A stretch of DNA of 64,000 nt from Peptacetobacter hominis (GCF_006861675.1 NZ_SGJB01000007.1:50865-114864), one strand, 5' to 3'; shown: positions 8,181 to 17,231, counted from the stretch's first letter. A program made the numbers and translations. The notes: generated by a model not told the origin, from the letters alone.

Positions 8181-9011
8181 TTAAAATATTCTTCTTATTG
8201 CACTTCCAATATACGAAATAATTATCGAAACAGCAGTAAAAGGAATACATATTACTATACACATTGTCATAATCATAAAAAGATATGTTACTGATTTTGT
8301 AAATATCTCTCCAAAGTTAAATCCAAAGTACCCCAGTACTACAGTCAGAATAATTATTATTAAAGCAACTATAAAAGATGCATTTATACTGTTTTCAATA
8401 TCTTTTTTACTTAAAGAAAGATGTATCGATATAGAATATACTGAAAAAAGAATCAGTATTCCCTGTATACTTTTTAATGATGGTGATTTTAGGATAAGAA
8501 ACATTGTGTCTATGCCAGCTGTCAAAATATGTAGAATAAATTTTACAATTTCTCTGCTTTCTATCATATTTATACTCTTATCTATGTTGACAATCATATC
8601 AAAAATCTCAGCTTCACTTCCAAGATACAGCCTTATAAGGCTATATATTATAATACTTCCTATTATCACAGGAGCTGTCCCTATAAAAAAGTCCCCTATC
8701 ATTTTATAAATATTGCCTTTTTCTCTAGAGTGTACAACTCTTCCTAATACTCCATCGTTTTTCAATGCAGATGGCCTAAATAATTCGACTGATTCAACTT
8801 TATGCAGAAATATTCTGCATGTAATATAGTGGCTTAATTCATGTACTGGAACACCTATAATTCCTGTTATAAGAAGACCCTTTTTCCCGGTACCCTGTTG
8901 CAGATAATATATATTTTTATCTTCAATAAGATTAAGTATAAGACCTAAAATAAATATACCGACTATAAAATAAATAGAATTAAACAGTCCTTCAAAAAAA
9001 AGATTTACCAT
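8181..9011 (-). CDS. membrane protein with an HExxH metalloprotease-like motif
   Basis: Not assigned to a named family. The 276-residue protein has several hydrophobic segments (about residues 9-28, 46-57, 110-128, 155-178, 182-200, 210-235, 245-270). His57-Glu58-Leu-Ser-His61 (VPVHELSHYI) is placed in or next to a membrane helix, the layout of intramembrane zinc peptidases, followed by a VELFRP segment. No downstream third-ligand motif (such as NPDG of M50) is obvious, so a peptidase role is inference. The start at 9011 has AAGGAGG 6-7 bases upstream; a longer in-frame start lacks one. It is monocistronic, convergent with the LysR gene. Confidence 0.7.
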   Translation of the reverse strand: MVNLFFEGLFNSIYFIVGIFILGLILNLIEDKNIYYLQQGTGKKGLLITGIIGVPVHELSHYITCRIFLHKVESVELFRPSALKNDGVLGRVVHSREKGNIYKMIGDFFIGTAPVIIGSIIIYSLIRLYLGSEAEIFDMIVNIDKSINMIESREIVKFILHILTAGIDTMFLILKSPSLKSIQGILILFSVYSISIHLSLSKKDIENSINASFIVALIIIILTVVLGYFGFNFGEIFTKSVTYLFMIMTMCIVICIPFTAVSIIISYIGSAIRRIF

Positions 9012-9120
9012 ATGTACCTCCTTTCTGATAAGCAATTCATTTGACTATATGATTATAACACTTGGATAAGTATTTTTTCAATCTTATGAATCATCAGCTT
9101 ACAGCACATATGGTAATTTA

Positions 9121-10062
9121 CTAGAAATACATTCCTATCTTTCTGAACTTATTATATCTATGAGCAGCAAGTTCATCTCCACTCATTTTGCTATATATTT
9201 CAAGTTTATCCAATATATATTTTTTGATTTTTTCGGCAACTGAATCTACATCCATTTGAGCACCACCAACAGGCTCTTTTATTATCTGATCTATTATACC
9301 AAGTGTATATAAATCTCCGGCTGTCATCTTCATAACATCACATGCCTCTTTTGATTTTGATGAATCTTTGAATAATATACTTGAAAGTCCTTCAGGTGAT
9401 ATTACAGAGTAAACTGAGTTTTCAAGCATGCATACATCATTTCCTACACCTATTCCAAGAGCTCCTCCACTGCCACCTTCTCCTGTGACTATACATATAA
9501 CAGGAACTTTTAATGTACTCATTTCCATAAGGTTCCTTGCGATTGCTTCCCCCTGACCTCTTTCTTCAGCTCCAAGTCCACAATATGCTCCAGAAGTATC
9601 TATGAATGTTACTATAGGTCTTTTAAACTTTTCCGCCTGTTTCATCAATCTAAGAGCTTTTCTATATCCTTCAGGATTTGCCATACCAAAATTTCTTTTT
9701 ATATTTTCCTTTACGTCATTTCCTTTCTGGTGACCGATAAAAGTTACATTGTACTTTCCAATTTGAGCAAGGCCCCCTACAAGGGCAGGATCATCGCCAA
9801 ACAATCTATCTCCATGAAGTTCCATAAAAAATGATGATATTCTCTTTATATAATCAAGAGTTCCAGGTCTTTTTATATCTCTACTTATACTTACTCTATC
9901 GTATGGAGTTATATTTTCAATCCGTTCTTTTTTTACTACTTCAAGCTTTTGTCTAAGTGTATCTATTTTATCCGATAAATCTATATTGTTTGACTCTGAT
10001 ATTTCTATAAGCTTATCAATATCACGTTTTATATCTTCTATTTTTTTATCCAAATCAGACAT
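9121..10062 (-). CDS. accA: acetyl-CoA carboxylase carboxyltransferase subunit alpha
   Basis: The alpha half of carboxyltransferase, which with AccD moves CO2 from carboxybiotin to acetyl-CoA to make malonyl-CoA. The 313-residue product has the family's coiled N-terminus and the crotonase-fold core (HGDRLFGDDPALVGG near residue 87, GEGGSGGALGIG near 196, LSSILFKD near 225). It is the last gene of accB-accC-accD-accA. The ATG at 10062 is chosen because AAGGAGG lies 7 bases upstream; an earlier in-frame ATG covers this site. It starts 18 bases after the accD stop, so translation is probably coupled. Confidence 0.96.
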   Translation of the reverse strand: MSDLDKKIEDIKRDIDKLIEISESNNIDLSDKIDTLRQKLEVVKKERIENITPYDRVSISRDIKRPGTLDYIKRISSFFMELHGDRLFGDDPALVGGLAQIGKYNVTFIGHQKGNDVKENIKRNFGMANPEGYRKALRLMKQAEKFKRPIVTFIDTSGAYCGLGAEERGQGEAIARNLMEMSTLKVPVICIVTGEGGSGGALGIGVGNDVCMLENSVYSVISPEGLSSILFKDSSKSKEACDVMKMTAGDLYTLGIIDQIIKEPVGGAQMDVDSVAEKIKKYILDKLEIYSKMSGDELAAHRYNKFRKIGMYF

Positions 10063-10080
10063 ATACTTCCTCCTTCGCAT

Positions 10081-10986
10081 CTAATTATCTACTTTATGCA
10101 TAGAAAGTATTCTGTAAAGAACTTCTTTCATATTTTTTCTTTCAACAATCATATCCAAAAATCCATGTTCAAGCATGAATTCTGCAGACTGGAAACCTTC
10201 AGGTAATTTCTGTTTTATTGTCTGCTCTATTACTCTCTTTCCTGCAAATCCTATAAGAGTTCCAGGTTCAGATATTATTATATCTCCAAGCATAGCAAAA
10301 CTTGCTGTAACACCACCTGTTGTAGGATCAGTAAGCACAGCAATATATGGAAGACCTTTTTCCGAAAGTTTTGCTGCAGCCCGCGAAGTTTTTGCCATTT
10401 GCATAAGAGAAACAAGCCCTTCCTGCATTCTAGCTCCTCCAGATGCAGTACATATTATAACAGGCATATTATGTTCTGCTGCAAATTCCATAGCAAAAGT
10501 AATTTTATCACCAGTCACTGAACCCATACTTCCCATCATAAATTCAGGATTCATAACACAAAGTACTGTTCTTATCCCATTTATTCTTCCGGCTCCTGTT
10601 ATAACCGATTCATCTTCTTTTGAAGATTCTCTGTATTTTTCTATCTTTTCCTTATATCCAGGGAATTTTAATGGATCCTTAAATTCTGATTTACTATTTA
10701 TTTCTATAAAACTTCCTTTATCTATTATAAGATCTATTCTTTTTCTTGCTTTTAGTCTATGATGCTTACCACATTCCGGACATACGTAAAGATTTTCTTT
10801 GAAATTTTTTCTGAAAATTCTTTTCCCACAACCTTCACATACAATCCAAAATTGATCATCGACACTATTCTGAGCAAAGTTATCATTTATAAAATTATCA
10901 TGGTCTTCCAAATTCTTTTCAGCCATTTTTTTCACAGTAGTGTATTTATCTTCTTTTGCAGTCGAAGATAGAAATTTTTTCAGCAT
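10081..10986 (-). CDS. accD: acetyl-CoA carboxylase carboxyltransferase subunit beta
   Basis: Beta half of carboxyltransferase. The 301-residue protein has the expected Cys4 zinc ribbon at about residues 50-72 (CEGCGKRIF ... CPECGKHH) and the crotonase-fold carboxyltransferase core (ASGGARMQEG near 182, TDPTTGGVTASFAMLGD near 215, FAGKRVIEQTI near 245). Length is typical. It sits between accC (11-base gap) and accA in the operon. The zinc ribbon can also bind its own mRNA in other bacteria; nothing in this sequence shows that here. Confidence 0.96.
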   Translation of the reverse strand: MLKKFLSSTAKEDKYTTVKKMAEKNLEDHDNFINDNFAQNSVDDQFWIVCEGCGKRIFRKNFKENLYVCPECGKHHRLKARKRIDLIIDKGSFIEINSKSEFKDPLKFPGYKEKIEKYRESSKEDESVITGAGRINGIRTVLCVMNPEFMMGSMGSVTGDKITFAMEFAAEHNMPVIICTASGGARMQEGLVSLMQMAKTSRAAAKLSEKGLPYIAVLTDPTTGGVTASFAMLGDIIISEPGTLIGFAGKRVIEQTIKQKLPEGFQSAEFMLEHGFLDMIVERKNMKEVLYRILSMHKVDN

Positions 10987-10997
10987 TACTTACACCT

Positions 10998-12356
10998 CTA
11001 TTCTGCACTGAAATACTTTAAAAATTCATTTTCTATATACTTTGTATGGTGTGTATCATTAACAAATCCGTCACTGTTTATAAGTGCACTCTGAAAATCT
11101 ATATTTGTTTTAATACCTTCTATTATTATTTCGTCCAACGCTCTGTCCATTCTTCTTATACAGTCTTCTCTTGTATCAGCCCAGCAAATAAGTTTTCCTA
11201 TCATTGAATCATAGATAGGTGGAATTGTATATCCGGAATAAACAAATGTGTCAAATCTCACTCCAAATCCACCAGGCACGTTTATTTCATCAATTGTTCC
11301 TGGACAAGGAGCAAAATTAAGCCGTGCATTTTCAGCATTTATTCTGCATTCGATTGCATGTCCTCTGAATATAATATCCTCCTGTTTTATAGGCATTTTT
11401 TCGCCGGAAGCAATCTGTATCTGAAGTTTTATCAAATCAAGTCCTGTAACCATTTCTGTGACAGGATGCTCAACCTGTATTCTAGTGTTCATTTCTATAA
11501 AATAAAAATTTTTATTTTTATCTACTATAAATTCTACTGTACCTGCTCCTGCATATCCCACGCCTTTTACAGCATTAACCGCTGTTTTATAAAGTTTATC
11601 TCTCTCCACTTTGTTTAAATAAGGACTAGGAGATTCCTCTATAACCTTCTGATTTCTTCTCTGCATAGAACAGTCTCTATCTCCTAGATGAATTGCTTCT
11701 CCATACTTATCTCCAAACACCTGAACTTCTATATGTCTTGGATTCTCTATGAATTTTTCCATATATAAATCGCCATTTCCAAATGCAGAAAGAGCTTCTG
11801 ATGATGCCATATCAAATGCGTTATCTATTTCTGATTCAGATGAAACAATTCTCATTCCTTTTCCGCCGCCACCGGCTGAGGCTTTTATAATAACAGGATA
11901 TCCTATTCTATCAGCTTCATTTCTGGCCTCTTCTTTTGATTTAATTACAGAGTCAGAACCTGGTACTACTGGAACCCCTATTTTTACCATAGTTTCTCTT
12001 GCCTTTGCTTTATCTCCCATAAGTAGCATCTGTTCTTTTGTTGGCCCTATAAAAATTATCCCGCTTTCCTCACATTTTTCAGCGAACTCAGGATTTTCTG
12101 ATAAAAATCCAAATCCGGGATGTATAGCATCACATTTAAGTTTTTGTGCAAGATATATTATATTATCTATGTTGTTATAACTTTTATTTATATTATTTGG
12201 ACCTATGCAGATAGATTCATCCGCTATAAATCTATGAAAGCAATCCTTATCTATTTCTGAATATATAGCAACAGTTTTTATTCCCATTTCTTTGCAGGTT
12301 CTGATTATTCTTACTGCTATATCTCCTCTATTTGCAATTAATATTTTTTTAATCAA
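10998..12356 (-). CDS. accC: acetyl-CoA carboxylase biotin carboxylase subunit
   Basis: An ATP-grasp enzyme that carboxylates the biotin of AccB with bicarbonate and ATP. The 452-residue product shows all the family blocks: IANRGDIAVRII at the N-terminus, the glycine-rich ATP loop KASAGGGGKGMR near 158, EKFIENPRHIEVQVFGD near 197, and EMNTRIQVEHPVTE near 287 with catalytic Glu, Arg and the biotin-site residues. The start is TTG at 12356, with AGGAGG 7-8 bases upstream. It follows accB by 11 bases. Confidence 0.96.
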   Translation of the reverse strand: MIKKILIANRGDIAVRIIRTCKEMGIKTVAIYSEIDKDCFHRFIADESICIGPNNINKSYNNIDNIIYLAQKLKCDAIHPGFGFLSENPEFAEKCEESGIIFIGPTKEQMLLMGDKAKARETMVKIGVPVVPGSDSVIKSKEEARNEADRIGYPVIIKASAGGGGKGMRIVSSESEIDNAFDMASSEALSAFGNGDLYMEKFIENPRHIEVQVFGDKYGEAIHLGDRDCSMQRRNQKVIEESPSPYLNKVERDKLYKTAVNAVKGVGYAGAGTVEFIVDKNKNFYFIEMNTRIQVEHPVTEMVTGLDLIKLQIQIASGEKMPIKQEDIIFRGHAIECRINAENARLNFAPCPGTIDEINVPGGFGVRFDTFVYSGYTIPPIYDSMIGKLICWADTREDCIRRMDRALDEIIIEGIKTNIDFQSALINSDGFVNDTHHTKYIENEFLKYFSAE

Positions 12357-12367
12357 AGTTATACCTC

Positions 12368-12844
12368 CTATTTTGACGTTCTTATTTTAAAAAGTGGCCG
12401 ATTATATTCAACCAGAGATTCATTTTCTACAAGAATATCAATTATTTCTCCATCTACATCACTTTTAATTTCATTCATAAGCTTCATTGCTTCAAGTATA
12501 CATAATGAATCACCTGTTTTTACATGATCTCCTATCTTTACAAAAGGCTGTGCATCAGGCCCTGGCGAAGTATAGAATGTTCCCATAAGAGGAGATAATA
12601 CTGTAAATATATTATCATCATTTTCATATACATCTATTTCTTTTTCAGCACTAGGTATATATTCTGATTCTTTCTCTATATATTCATTATTTTCTACTTT
12701 TGATGATTTATTATTATCTGATACAGAAGAAATCATCCCTTCTTTTGATACTTCTATTTTCATTTCATTATTTTCTATTTTTACATATTTCAAGTCTGTA
12801 GAATCTATAACTCTAAGCAGATCCTTTATTTCACTAAAATTCAT
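12368..12844 (-). CDS. accB: biotin carboxyl carrier protein of acetyl-CoA carboxylase
   Basis: First gene of the acc operon, 158 residues. The N-terminal helical region (NFSEIKDLLRVID) is joined by a linker rich in Ser, Asn and Glu to the biotinyl domain (SPLMGTFYTSPGPDAQPFVKIGD), with the biotinylated Lys in EAMKLMNEI near residue 118. The acidic linker replaces the Ala/Pro-rich linker of E. coli AccB, as is usual in AT-rich Firmicutes. The RBS is AAGGAGG 6 bases before the ATG. Confidence 0.95.
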   Translation of the reverse strand: MNFSEIKDLLRVIDSTDLKYVKIENNEMKIEVSKEGMISSVSDNNKSSKVENNEYIEKESEYIPSAEKEIDVYENDDNIFTVLSPLMGTFYTSPGPDAQPFVKIGDHVKTGDSLCILEAMKLMNEIKSDVDGEIIDILVENESLVEYNRPLFKIRTSK

Positions 12845-12865
12845 ATTTTTCCTCCTTAGTATTAT

Positions 12866-12928
12866 TACCTGGTTATAATATTATATCATATATTCAGGTA
12901 TGATAAAAGATTTATCTAATTCTGTCAA
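12866..12928 (-). promoter_or_regulatory. promoter of the acc operon with a possible operator
   Basis: On the minus strand TTGACA (12923-12928) is followed after 17 bp by TATCAT (12900-12905), a good sigma-A promoter. Just downstream, TACCTG (12895-12900) and CAGGTA (12866-12871) form an inverted repeat over the start region, a place where a fatty-acid regulator such as FapR could act. It does not match the published FapR consensus closely, so the operator is a guess. Confidence 0.6.
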
Positions 12929-13040
12929 TACTATAAATTAATATTATCTCCATCACATAATCTTATTTATGTAATACTTGTATATTTTTATTTAATCTAG
13001 TATACTTTCTAATAACGCAATTATTTTTCAGGAGGTGTCT

Positions 13041-13322
13041 ATGTTGGCAGCTACAATAGAATTTATCATGAGAATAATATTTGTTATTCTTATTTTTATA
13101 TGGGCAGGTAAAATACTAATTTTCAGGACAGATAAACAGGTTGTTGTAAATCCAGTACTACTTGTTATATCAGCTATTCTTGCTATACTTCCATCTGCTG
13201 GTATTGGAGCAACTTTCTTTGGAATATCAGTTATACACTTAAGAATTATTCTTTATTCCATATCTTCAATAATAATCGTTCGGGCACTTTACTCTATGAG
13301 AAAAAGAAATGCTATATTTTAG
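13041..13322 (+). CDS. small membrane protein of unknown function
   Basis: Not recognised. The 93-residue product is nearly all hydrophobic, with about three membrane helices (residues 7-23, 33-50, 57-82), a short basic loop (IFRTDKQ) after the first and a basic end (MRKRNAIF). The ATG at 13041 is preferred because AGGAGG ends 5 bases upstream; an in-frame GTG overlaps that site. It stands alone between the divergent acc operon and a terminator. The real gene status rests on the strong RBS, terminator and protein-like composition. Confidence 0.7.
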   Translation: MLAATIEFIMRIIFVILIFIWAGKILIFRTDKQVVVNPVLLVISAILAILPSAGIGATFFGISVIHLRIILYSISSIIIVRALYSMRKRNAIF

Positions 13323-13337
13323 CCTTACAATATAAAT

Positions 13338-13375
13338 AAAAATGCGACATCACTTTTTAATGATGTCGCATTTTT
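13338..13375. terminator. bidirectional terminator
   Basis: A 15-bp perfect stem (AAAAATGCGACATCA / TGATGTCGCATTTTT) with an 8-base loop lies between the small membrane gene and the convergent lipoprotein gene. Confidence 0.9.
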
Positions 13376-13390
13376 ATTTATATGTGGTAT

Positions 13391-13885
13391 TTATTCAAAA
13401 TAAATTTCTATTATTTTTTCATCATCATCTAATAAATCTGTTAATTCTTTATTAGAAAAGCCTGAAATTTTACCTAATTTTGTATAACTCCATGAATTGT
13501 TACCGAAAAAAAGTACCAATTGATTTCCTGAATACAAAACAATATCTCCAGGACTGGCTTTCATATGTTTATCATCACTGTTAAAGGTTTTTGGTAGTTT
13601 GCCTACTTGTTCGAAATTATCATACTTTGAAGTTTTTATTTTTATTCTTTTGCTTTTAGCATACATAGCTATCTCTTTAACAGTTTTATTATTTTCCCAT
13701 AATATATCCACTTTTTTTCCATCAATAAGCATATGAAGGTTATCTATATAATCCATCTCTTTTCCTCCATCTGATATTATTTTTGAATTAGTTTTTTCAA
13801 TATCTGAATTATCCTCTAAATTTTTACATCCCGAAAATAGAATCATAAATAAAATTAGTATTGAACTTATAATTATACTCTTCAT
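13391..13885 (-). CDS. lipoprotein with a cyclophilin-like fold domain
   Basis: The 164-residue product starts with a lipoprotein signal peptide ending in the lipobox LFSGC (Cys at residue 20). The rest matches the small cyclophilin-like beta-barrel family found beside hydrolases and flavodoxins in Firmicutes: MLIDGKKVDILWENN, then SPGDIVLYSGNQLVLFFGNNSW and YTKLGKISG. It is likely surface-anchored; enzymatic activity is unknown and this family lacks proven prolyl isomerase function. It is last in a three-gene operon and its ATG overlaps the stop of the hydrolase gene by 4 bases. Confidence 0.75.
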   Translation of the reverse strand: MKSIIISSILILFMILFSGCKNLEDNSDIEKTNSKIISDGGKEMDYIDNLHMLIDGKKVDILWENNKTVKEIAMYAKSKRIKIKTSKYDNFEQVGKLPKTFNSDDKHMKASPGDIVLYSGNQLVLFFGNNSWSYTKLGKISGFSNKELTDLLDDDEKIIEIYFE

Positions 13886-14853
13886 TTTAAATACTCATCA
13901 AAGAAAGACTTCATTTTGTCAAATGGTATAATTTCCTTTTGATCATATAAATCTACATGATTAGCTCCAGGTATAATCAATAATTCCTTATTATCACCTT
14001 TGAGTTTTTTAAATACATCCTTGCTGAAATAACAAGAATGAGCCTCTTCTCCATGAATAAGTAATACTGCTGAACGTATTTCATCACAGTATTGTAGTAT
14101 TGGCATATTTATAAATGAAAGAGACGATGTAATGTTCCATCCATTATTTGAGTTAAGAGAACGTATATGATAACCTCGTTCAGTTTTATAATAATCATAA
14201 TAATCTTTTAAAAATTGTGGCGCATTTTCAGGAAGAGGGTCAACAACTCCACCCGCAAGAGCATAACTTCCTTTTTTATAATCTTCTGTTCTTTGCTCAT
14301 TCATAAATTTTTTCTTCTGATATCTTTGTTCTTCACTATCTTCACTATCAAAATATCCTTTTGCATTTACACGGGACATATCATACATTGTGGATGCTAC
14401 AGTGGCTTTTATACGCGTATCAATTGCTGCCGCATTTATTGCCATTCCACCCCATCCACATATTCCTATAATTCCTATACGTTCTGGATCAACATCAGGA
14501 TATGTAGATAAAAAATCAACCGCAGCACAAAAGTCCTCTGTATTTATATCCGGAGAAGCTACATATCTTGGATTTCCACCACTTTCTCCTGTGAAAGATG
14601 GATCAAACGCTATAGTTAAAAAACCTTTTTCTGCCATTGTCTGTGCGTATATCCCTGATGATTGTTCTTTTACAGCACCAAAAGGTCCACTTATTGCTAT
14701 TGCTGGAAGTTTTTCAGTAATATCTTTTGGTATATACATATCAGCAGTAAGTGTAATTCCATATCTGTTATGAAATTGTACTTTTTTATGATTTACTTTT
14801 TCCGATTTTTCAAATGTCTTATCCCAATCTTTTGTTATATTAATATTTTCCAT
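13882..14853 (-). CDS. alpha/beta hydrolase, dienelactone hydrolase-like
   Basis: A 323-residue alpha/beta hydrolase. The nucleophile elbow is GIIGICGWGGMA (near residue 127), in which Cys stands where serine hydrolases have Ser, as in dienelactone hydrolase. VLLIHGEEAHS supplies the acid strand, and GANHVDLYD the catalytic His near residue 297. The N-terminal strand reads YGITLTADMYIPK. The substrate is unknown. Its neighbours, an FMN oxidoreductase and a cyclophilin-like lipoprotein, and the MerR switch upstream suggest an inducible response to a small organic molecule; that is inference. Confidence 0.82.
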   Translation of the reverse strand: MENINITKDWDKTFEKSEKVNHKKVQFHNRYGITLTADMYIPKDITEKLPAIAISGPFGAVKEQSSGIYAQTMAEKGFLTIAFDPSFTGESGGNPRYVASPDINTEDFCAAVDFLSTYPDVDPERIGIIGICGWGGMAINAAAIDTRIKATVASTMYDMSRVNAKGYFDSEDSEEQRYQKKKFMNEQRTEDYKKGSYALAGGVVDPLPENAPQFLKDYYDYYKTERGYHIRSLNSNNGWNITSSLSFINMPILQYCDEIRSAVLLIHGEEAHSCYFSKDVFKKLKGDNKELLIIPGANHVDLYDQKEIIPFDKMKSFFDEYLK

Positions 14854-14871
14854 TTTTATACCTCCTCAGTT

Positions 14872-15408
14872 TTATACTGTTTTTCCTAGCTCATATGCCT
14901 GTTTAAGAATTTCATTACCTTTGATGTCGTTTATATCGTTTACACCCCCTGCAAATACAGTTCCTGATATTTTTGCTCTTTCAAAACAATCTACCCATCC
15001 CTGAATAGCTTTTTCTACGCCATCAAAGGTTCCTGTTCCATTTTCAGCTGCTGTTGCTAAAATATATATATCATTAAATTTATAATCTGTTCCAAATAAA
15101 GGATTTGCTCTATCAAGCATCGTTTTTAACTGTCCTGAAACACTATAATAATAAACTGGTGTTGCAAAAACAATAATATCCGAATCGTGCATTTTTGATG
15201 CGATTTCTACTGCATCATCATCTATCACACAATGTTTGATCTTTTGACATGCAAGACATCCTCTACAGAATGAATACTGTTTTTCTCTTAAATATATTGT
15301 TTCCACTTGGTTACCTTTTTCTAATGCTCCATTTGCAAATTCTTTTACAAGAAGCTCTGAATTGCCATTTTTTCTTGGTGATGAAGAAATTATTAATATT
15401 TTTTTCAT
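14872..15408 (-). CDS. flavodoxin-fold NAD(P)H-dependent FMN oxidoreductase
   Basis: The 178-residue protein has the flavodoxin-like FMN phosphate loop SSSPRKNGNSE near residues 8-18, a CRGCLACQK pair of cysteines near residue 50 and the ATPVYYYSVSGQLKTMLDR block near 87, typical of NADPH-dependent FMN reductases of the iron-sulfur flavoprotein type. The ATG at 15408 was used; a TTG two codons upstream is closer to the GAAGGGA site and may be the true start. It is first gene of the operon under the MerR-type promoter. Confidence 0.85.
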   Translation of the reverse strand: MKKILIISSSPRKNGNSELLVKEFANGALEKGNQVETIYLREKQYSFCRGCLACQKIKHCVIDDDAVEIASKMHDSDIIVFATPVYYYSVSGQLKTMLDRANPLFGTDYKFNDIYILATAAENGTGTFDGVEKAIQGWVDCFERAKISGTVFAGGVNDINDIKGNEILKQAYELGKTV

Positions 15409-15458
15409 TGTCAAATACTTCCCTTCTATTGATTTGTTTTTTCTTTTCTGATATATTA

Positions 15459-15489
15459 ACGATAAGACATAAAGCTGACTTTAGGTCAA
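15459..15489 (-). promoter_or_regulatory. MerR-type promoter with 19-bp spacer and operator dyad
   Basis: On the minus strand TTGACC (15484-15489) and TATCGT (15459-15464) are 19 bp apart, the stretched spacing that MerR proteins untwist. Within the spacer lies the dyad GACATAAAG-CTGA-CTTTAGGTC (15466-15487), with one mismatch between arms. It faces the oxidoreductase-hydrolase-lipoprotein operon, with the MerR gene divergent at 15522. Confidence 0.75.
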
Positions 15490-15521
15490 TACTTTTCAAC
15501 AAATTTATTAGGAGGTTTTTC

Positions 15522-15959
15522 ATGTATACTATCGGTCAGATTTCAGAAATGTTTAATATTCCAATCTCTACACTTAGATATTATGATAAACAGGGGTTAT
15601 TTCCACACATGGAGAGAGAATCCGGTATTAGAAAATTTACAGAAAATGAAATAGAAGCTATCAGAGTAATAAATTGTCTTAAAAAATCGGGGCTGGAGAT
15701 AAAAGATATAAAAAAATTTATGGATTTATGTCTTGAGGGTCCAAAGAGTTATTCGAAACGTCTTGAATTATTTAAAAATCAAAAGGAAATAGTTGAAGAA
15801 GAAATAAAACATATGAATAAAGTTTTGGATATGATTAAATTTAAATGCTGGTATTACGAACAAGCTATTCGTTTTGGAAACGAAGAAGATGTTGTTGATA
15901 TGATACCCGAAAAACTTCCTTCTGAAATTAAGGATTCATACAAGAATTCTCATGAATAA
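15522..15959 (+). CDS. MerR-family transcriptional regulator
   Basis: A 145-residue MerR regulator. The winged helix-turn-helix is MYTIGQISEMFNIPISTLRYYDKQGL at the N-terminus, followed by ESGIRKFTENEIEAI and a long dimerisation helix (about residues 75-115). The short C-terminal part has a single Cys (KFKCWYY near 107), so metal sensing is not obvious; the subfamily often responds to aldehydes or drugs. I chose the ATG at 15522 because AGGAGG lies 8 bases upstream; the frame is open further upstream but across the operator. It is divergent from its probable target operon. Confidence 0.9.
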   Translation: MYTIGQISEMFNIPISTLRYYDKQGLFPHMERESGIRKFTENEIEAIRVINCLKKSGLEIKDIKKFMDLCLEGPKSYSKRLELFKNQKEIVEEEIKHMNKVLDMIKFKCWYYEQAIRFGNEEDVVDMIPEKLPSEIKDSYKNSHE

Positions 15960-15984
15960 ATACTGATTATTTAATATTACAAAC

Positions 15985-16013
15985 AAAGGCATAGTTAATA
16001 ACTATGCCTTTTG
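15985..16013. terminator. bidirectional terminator between merR-like and yitT-like genes
   Basis: AAAGGCATAGTTA and TAACTATGCCTTT form a 13-bp stem with a single-base gap, in the 65 bp between convergent genes. Confidence 0.85.
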
Positions 16014-16024
16014 TCTAAAAATAT

Positions 16025-16885
16025 TTATTGGATTTCTTTGAATCCATTTCCAAGAACTTCGTGAACATCTGTGACTATTAAAAATGCGGTAGAATCTACC
16101 TGTTTCACTAATCTTTTAAGTGCTGTTTCCTGTCTTTTCTGATTTAATACAACAAGAAAAACGTCTTTGTCATTATTTGTATATCCGCCTCTTGCATTAA
16201 ATATAGTAAGACCTCTATTAAGATCAGCTGTTATACGAGCTCTAAGCTCTTCAGGTTTTTCGCTGATTATAAAATATGCTTTAGAACTTTCAAATCCTTC
16301 CATGACAATATCAGCAATTTTTACAATAACAAGAAGAGCAACTCCAGAATAAAGAGCTGTTTCTATACTATGATTTACTATCCCAGAAGATATAACTACT
16401 AAACCATCCAAACAACTCATAAACTGTGTCGGTTTTAAGTTAGGAAATTTCTTACTAAGAACAAGTGCTATAAGATCTGTTCCTCCAGTAGAAGCATCCG
16501 CCTTGAACATTATTCCAAGAGCAAGCCCAACAAGCACCCCACCTGCAAGAGCTGAAAGTAATACATCATTTGCAAGATTCATTCTTGAAAGTCCATCTGT
16601 AAGCTGTAGTATAATTGAGAAAACAACTGTACCGAACAATGTTTTCATTGAGGTTTTCATTCCCATTATTTTTATTGTACAAAGTATAAGTGGAACACAT
16701 ATTACAAGCATAATTACAGAAACATTTACACCTGTTACCTTATTAAGAACTACTGATAGTCCACTAAGTCCACCTGGAGCTATTGTATGAGGCTTTAGAA
16801 ATGCATTTATTCCAACACTCATTGAAATACATCCAAGTATAAGACCTAAAGTCTCAAATATAACTGTTTTCTTATTTTCAAACAT
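16025..16885 (-). CDS. YitT-family membrane protein
   Basis: A 286-residue protein with five or six membrane helices in the first 190 residues (DUF161 repeats; FLKPHTIAPGGLSGLSVVLNK near 30 and ADASTGGTDLIALVLSK near 130 are the two related halves), followed by a cytosolic DUF2179 domain (SSKAYFIISEKPEELRARI and RGLTIFNARGGYTNND). The transported compound, if any, is unknown. AGGAGG lies 8 bases before the ATG. Confidence 0.9.
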   Translation of the reverse strand: MFENKKTVIFETLGLILGCISMSVGINAFLKPHTIAPGGLSGLSVVLNKVTGVNVSVIMLVICVPLILCTIKIMGMKTSMKTLFGTVVFSIILQLTDGLSRMNLANDVLLSALAGGVLVGLALGIMFKADASTGGTDLIALVLSKKFPNLKPTQFMSCLDGLVVISSGIVNHSIETALYSGVALLVIVKIADIVMEGFESSKAYFIISEKPEELRARITADLNRGLTIFNARGGYTNNDKDVFLVVLNQKRQETALKRLVKQVDSTAFLIVTDVHEVLGNGFKEIQ

Positions 16886-17231
16886 GTATAATCCTCCTAT
16901 ATTCTATTATCATTATAATCTAATACTATTATATCATAAAAGATAGCAGGTGTATTCCTTTGTTACAAAAGTTTTATATATATTTTTTTGTATTTATTAA
17001 TAATAAATCAAGATATAATTAATTTTTAAAATATTTAAAAATCAGAAAAGTCTGCTTATACCGTAAATATTAATAGTTTTTTTCTTATTATCTCAATTTG
17101 TTTATTATTTTTTTCTATACTGTGATATAATAAGTTAGTACATGATGTTTAGAGTTATCCATCGTGGGTATCTATACATTATAACAATCATATAGATATT
17201 TAATATAATAAATCGAAAGGAGATAACATAG
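16886..17231 (+). promoter_or_regulatory. gene-free region upstream of the HesB-like selenoprotein gene
   Basis: No ORF with a plausible start was seen in these 346 bp. TATAAT at 17126-17131, preceded by TG with one base between, is an extended -10 and the best promoter candidate for the plus-strand gene at 17232. AAGGAG at 17217-17222 is the ribosome-binding site. GTTATCCATCGTGGGTATCT at 17153-17172 is a weak inverted repeat of unknown role. Confidence 0.4.
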
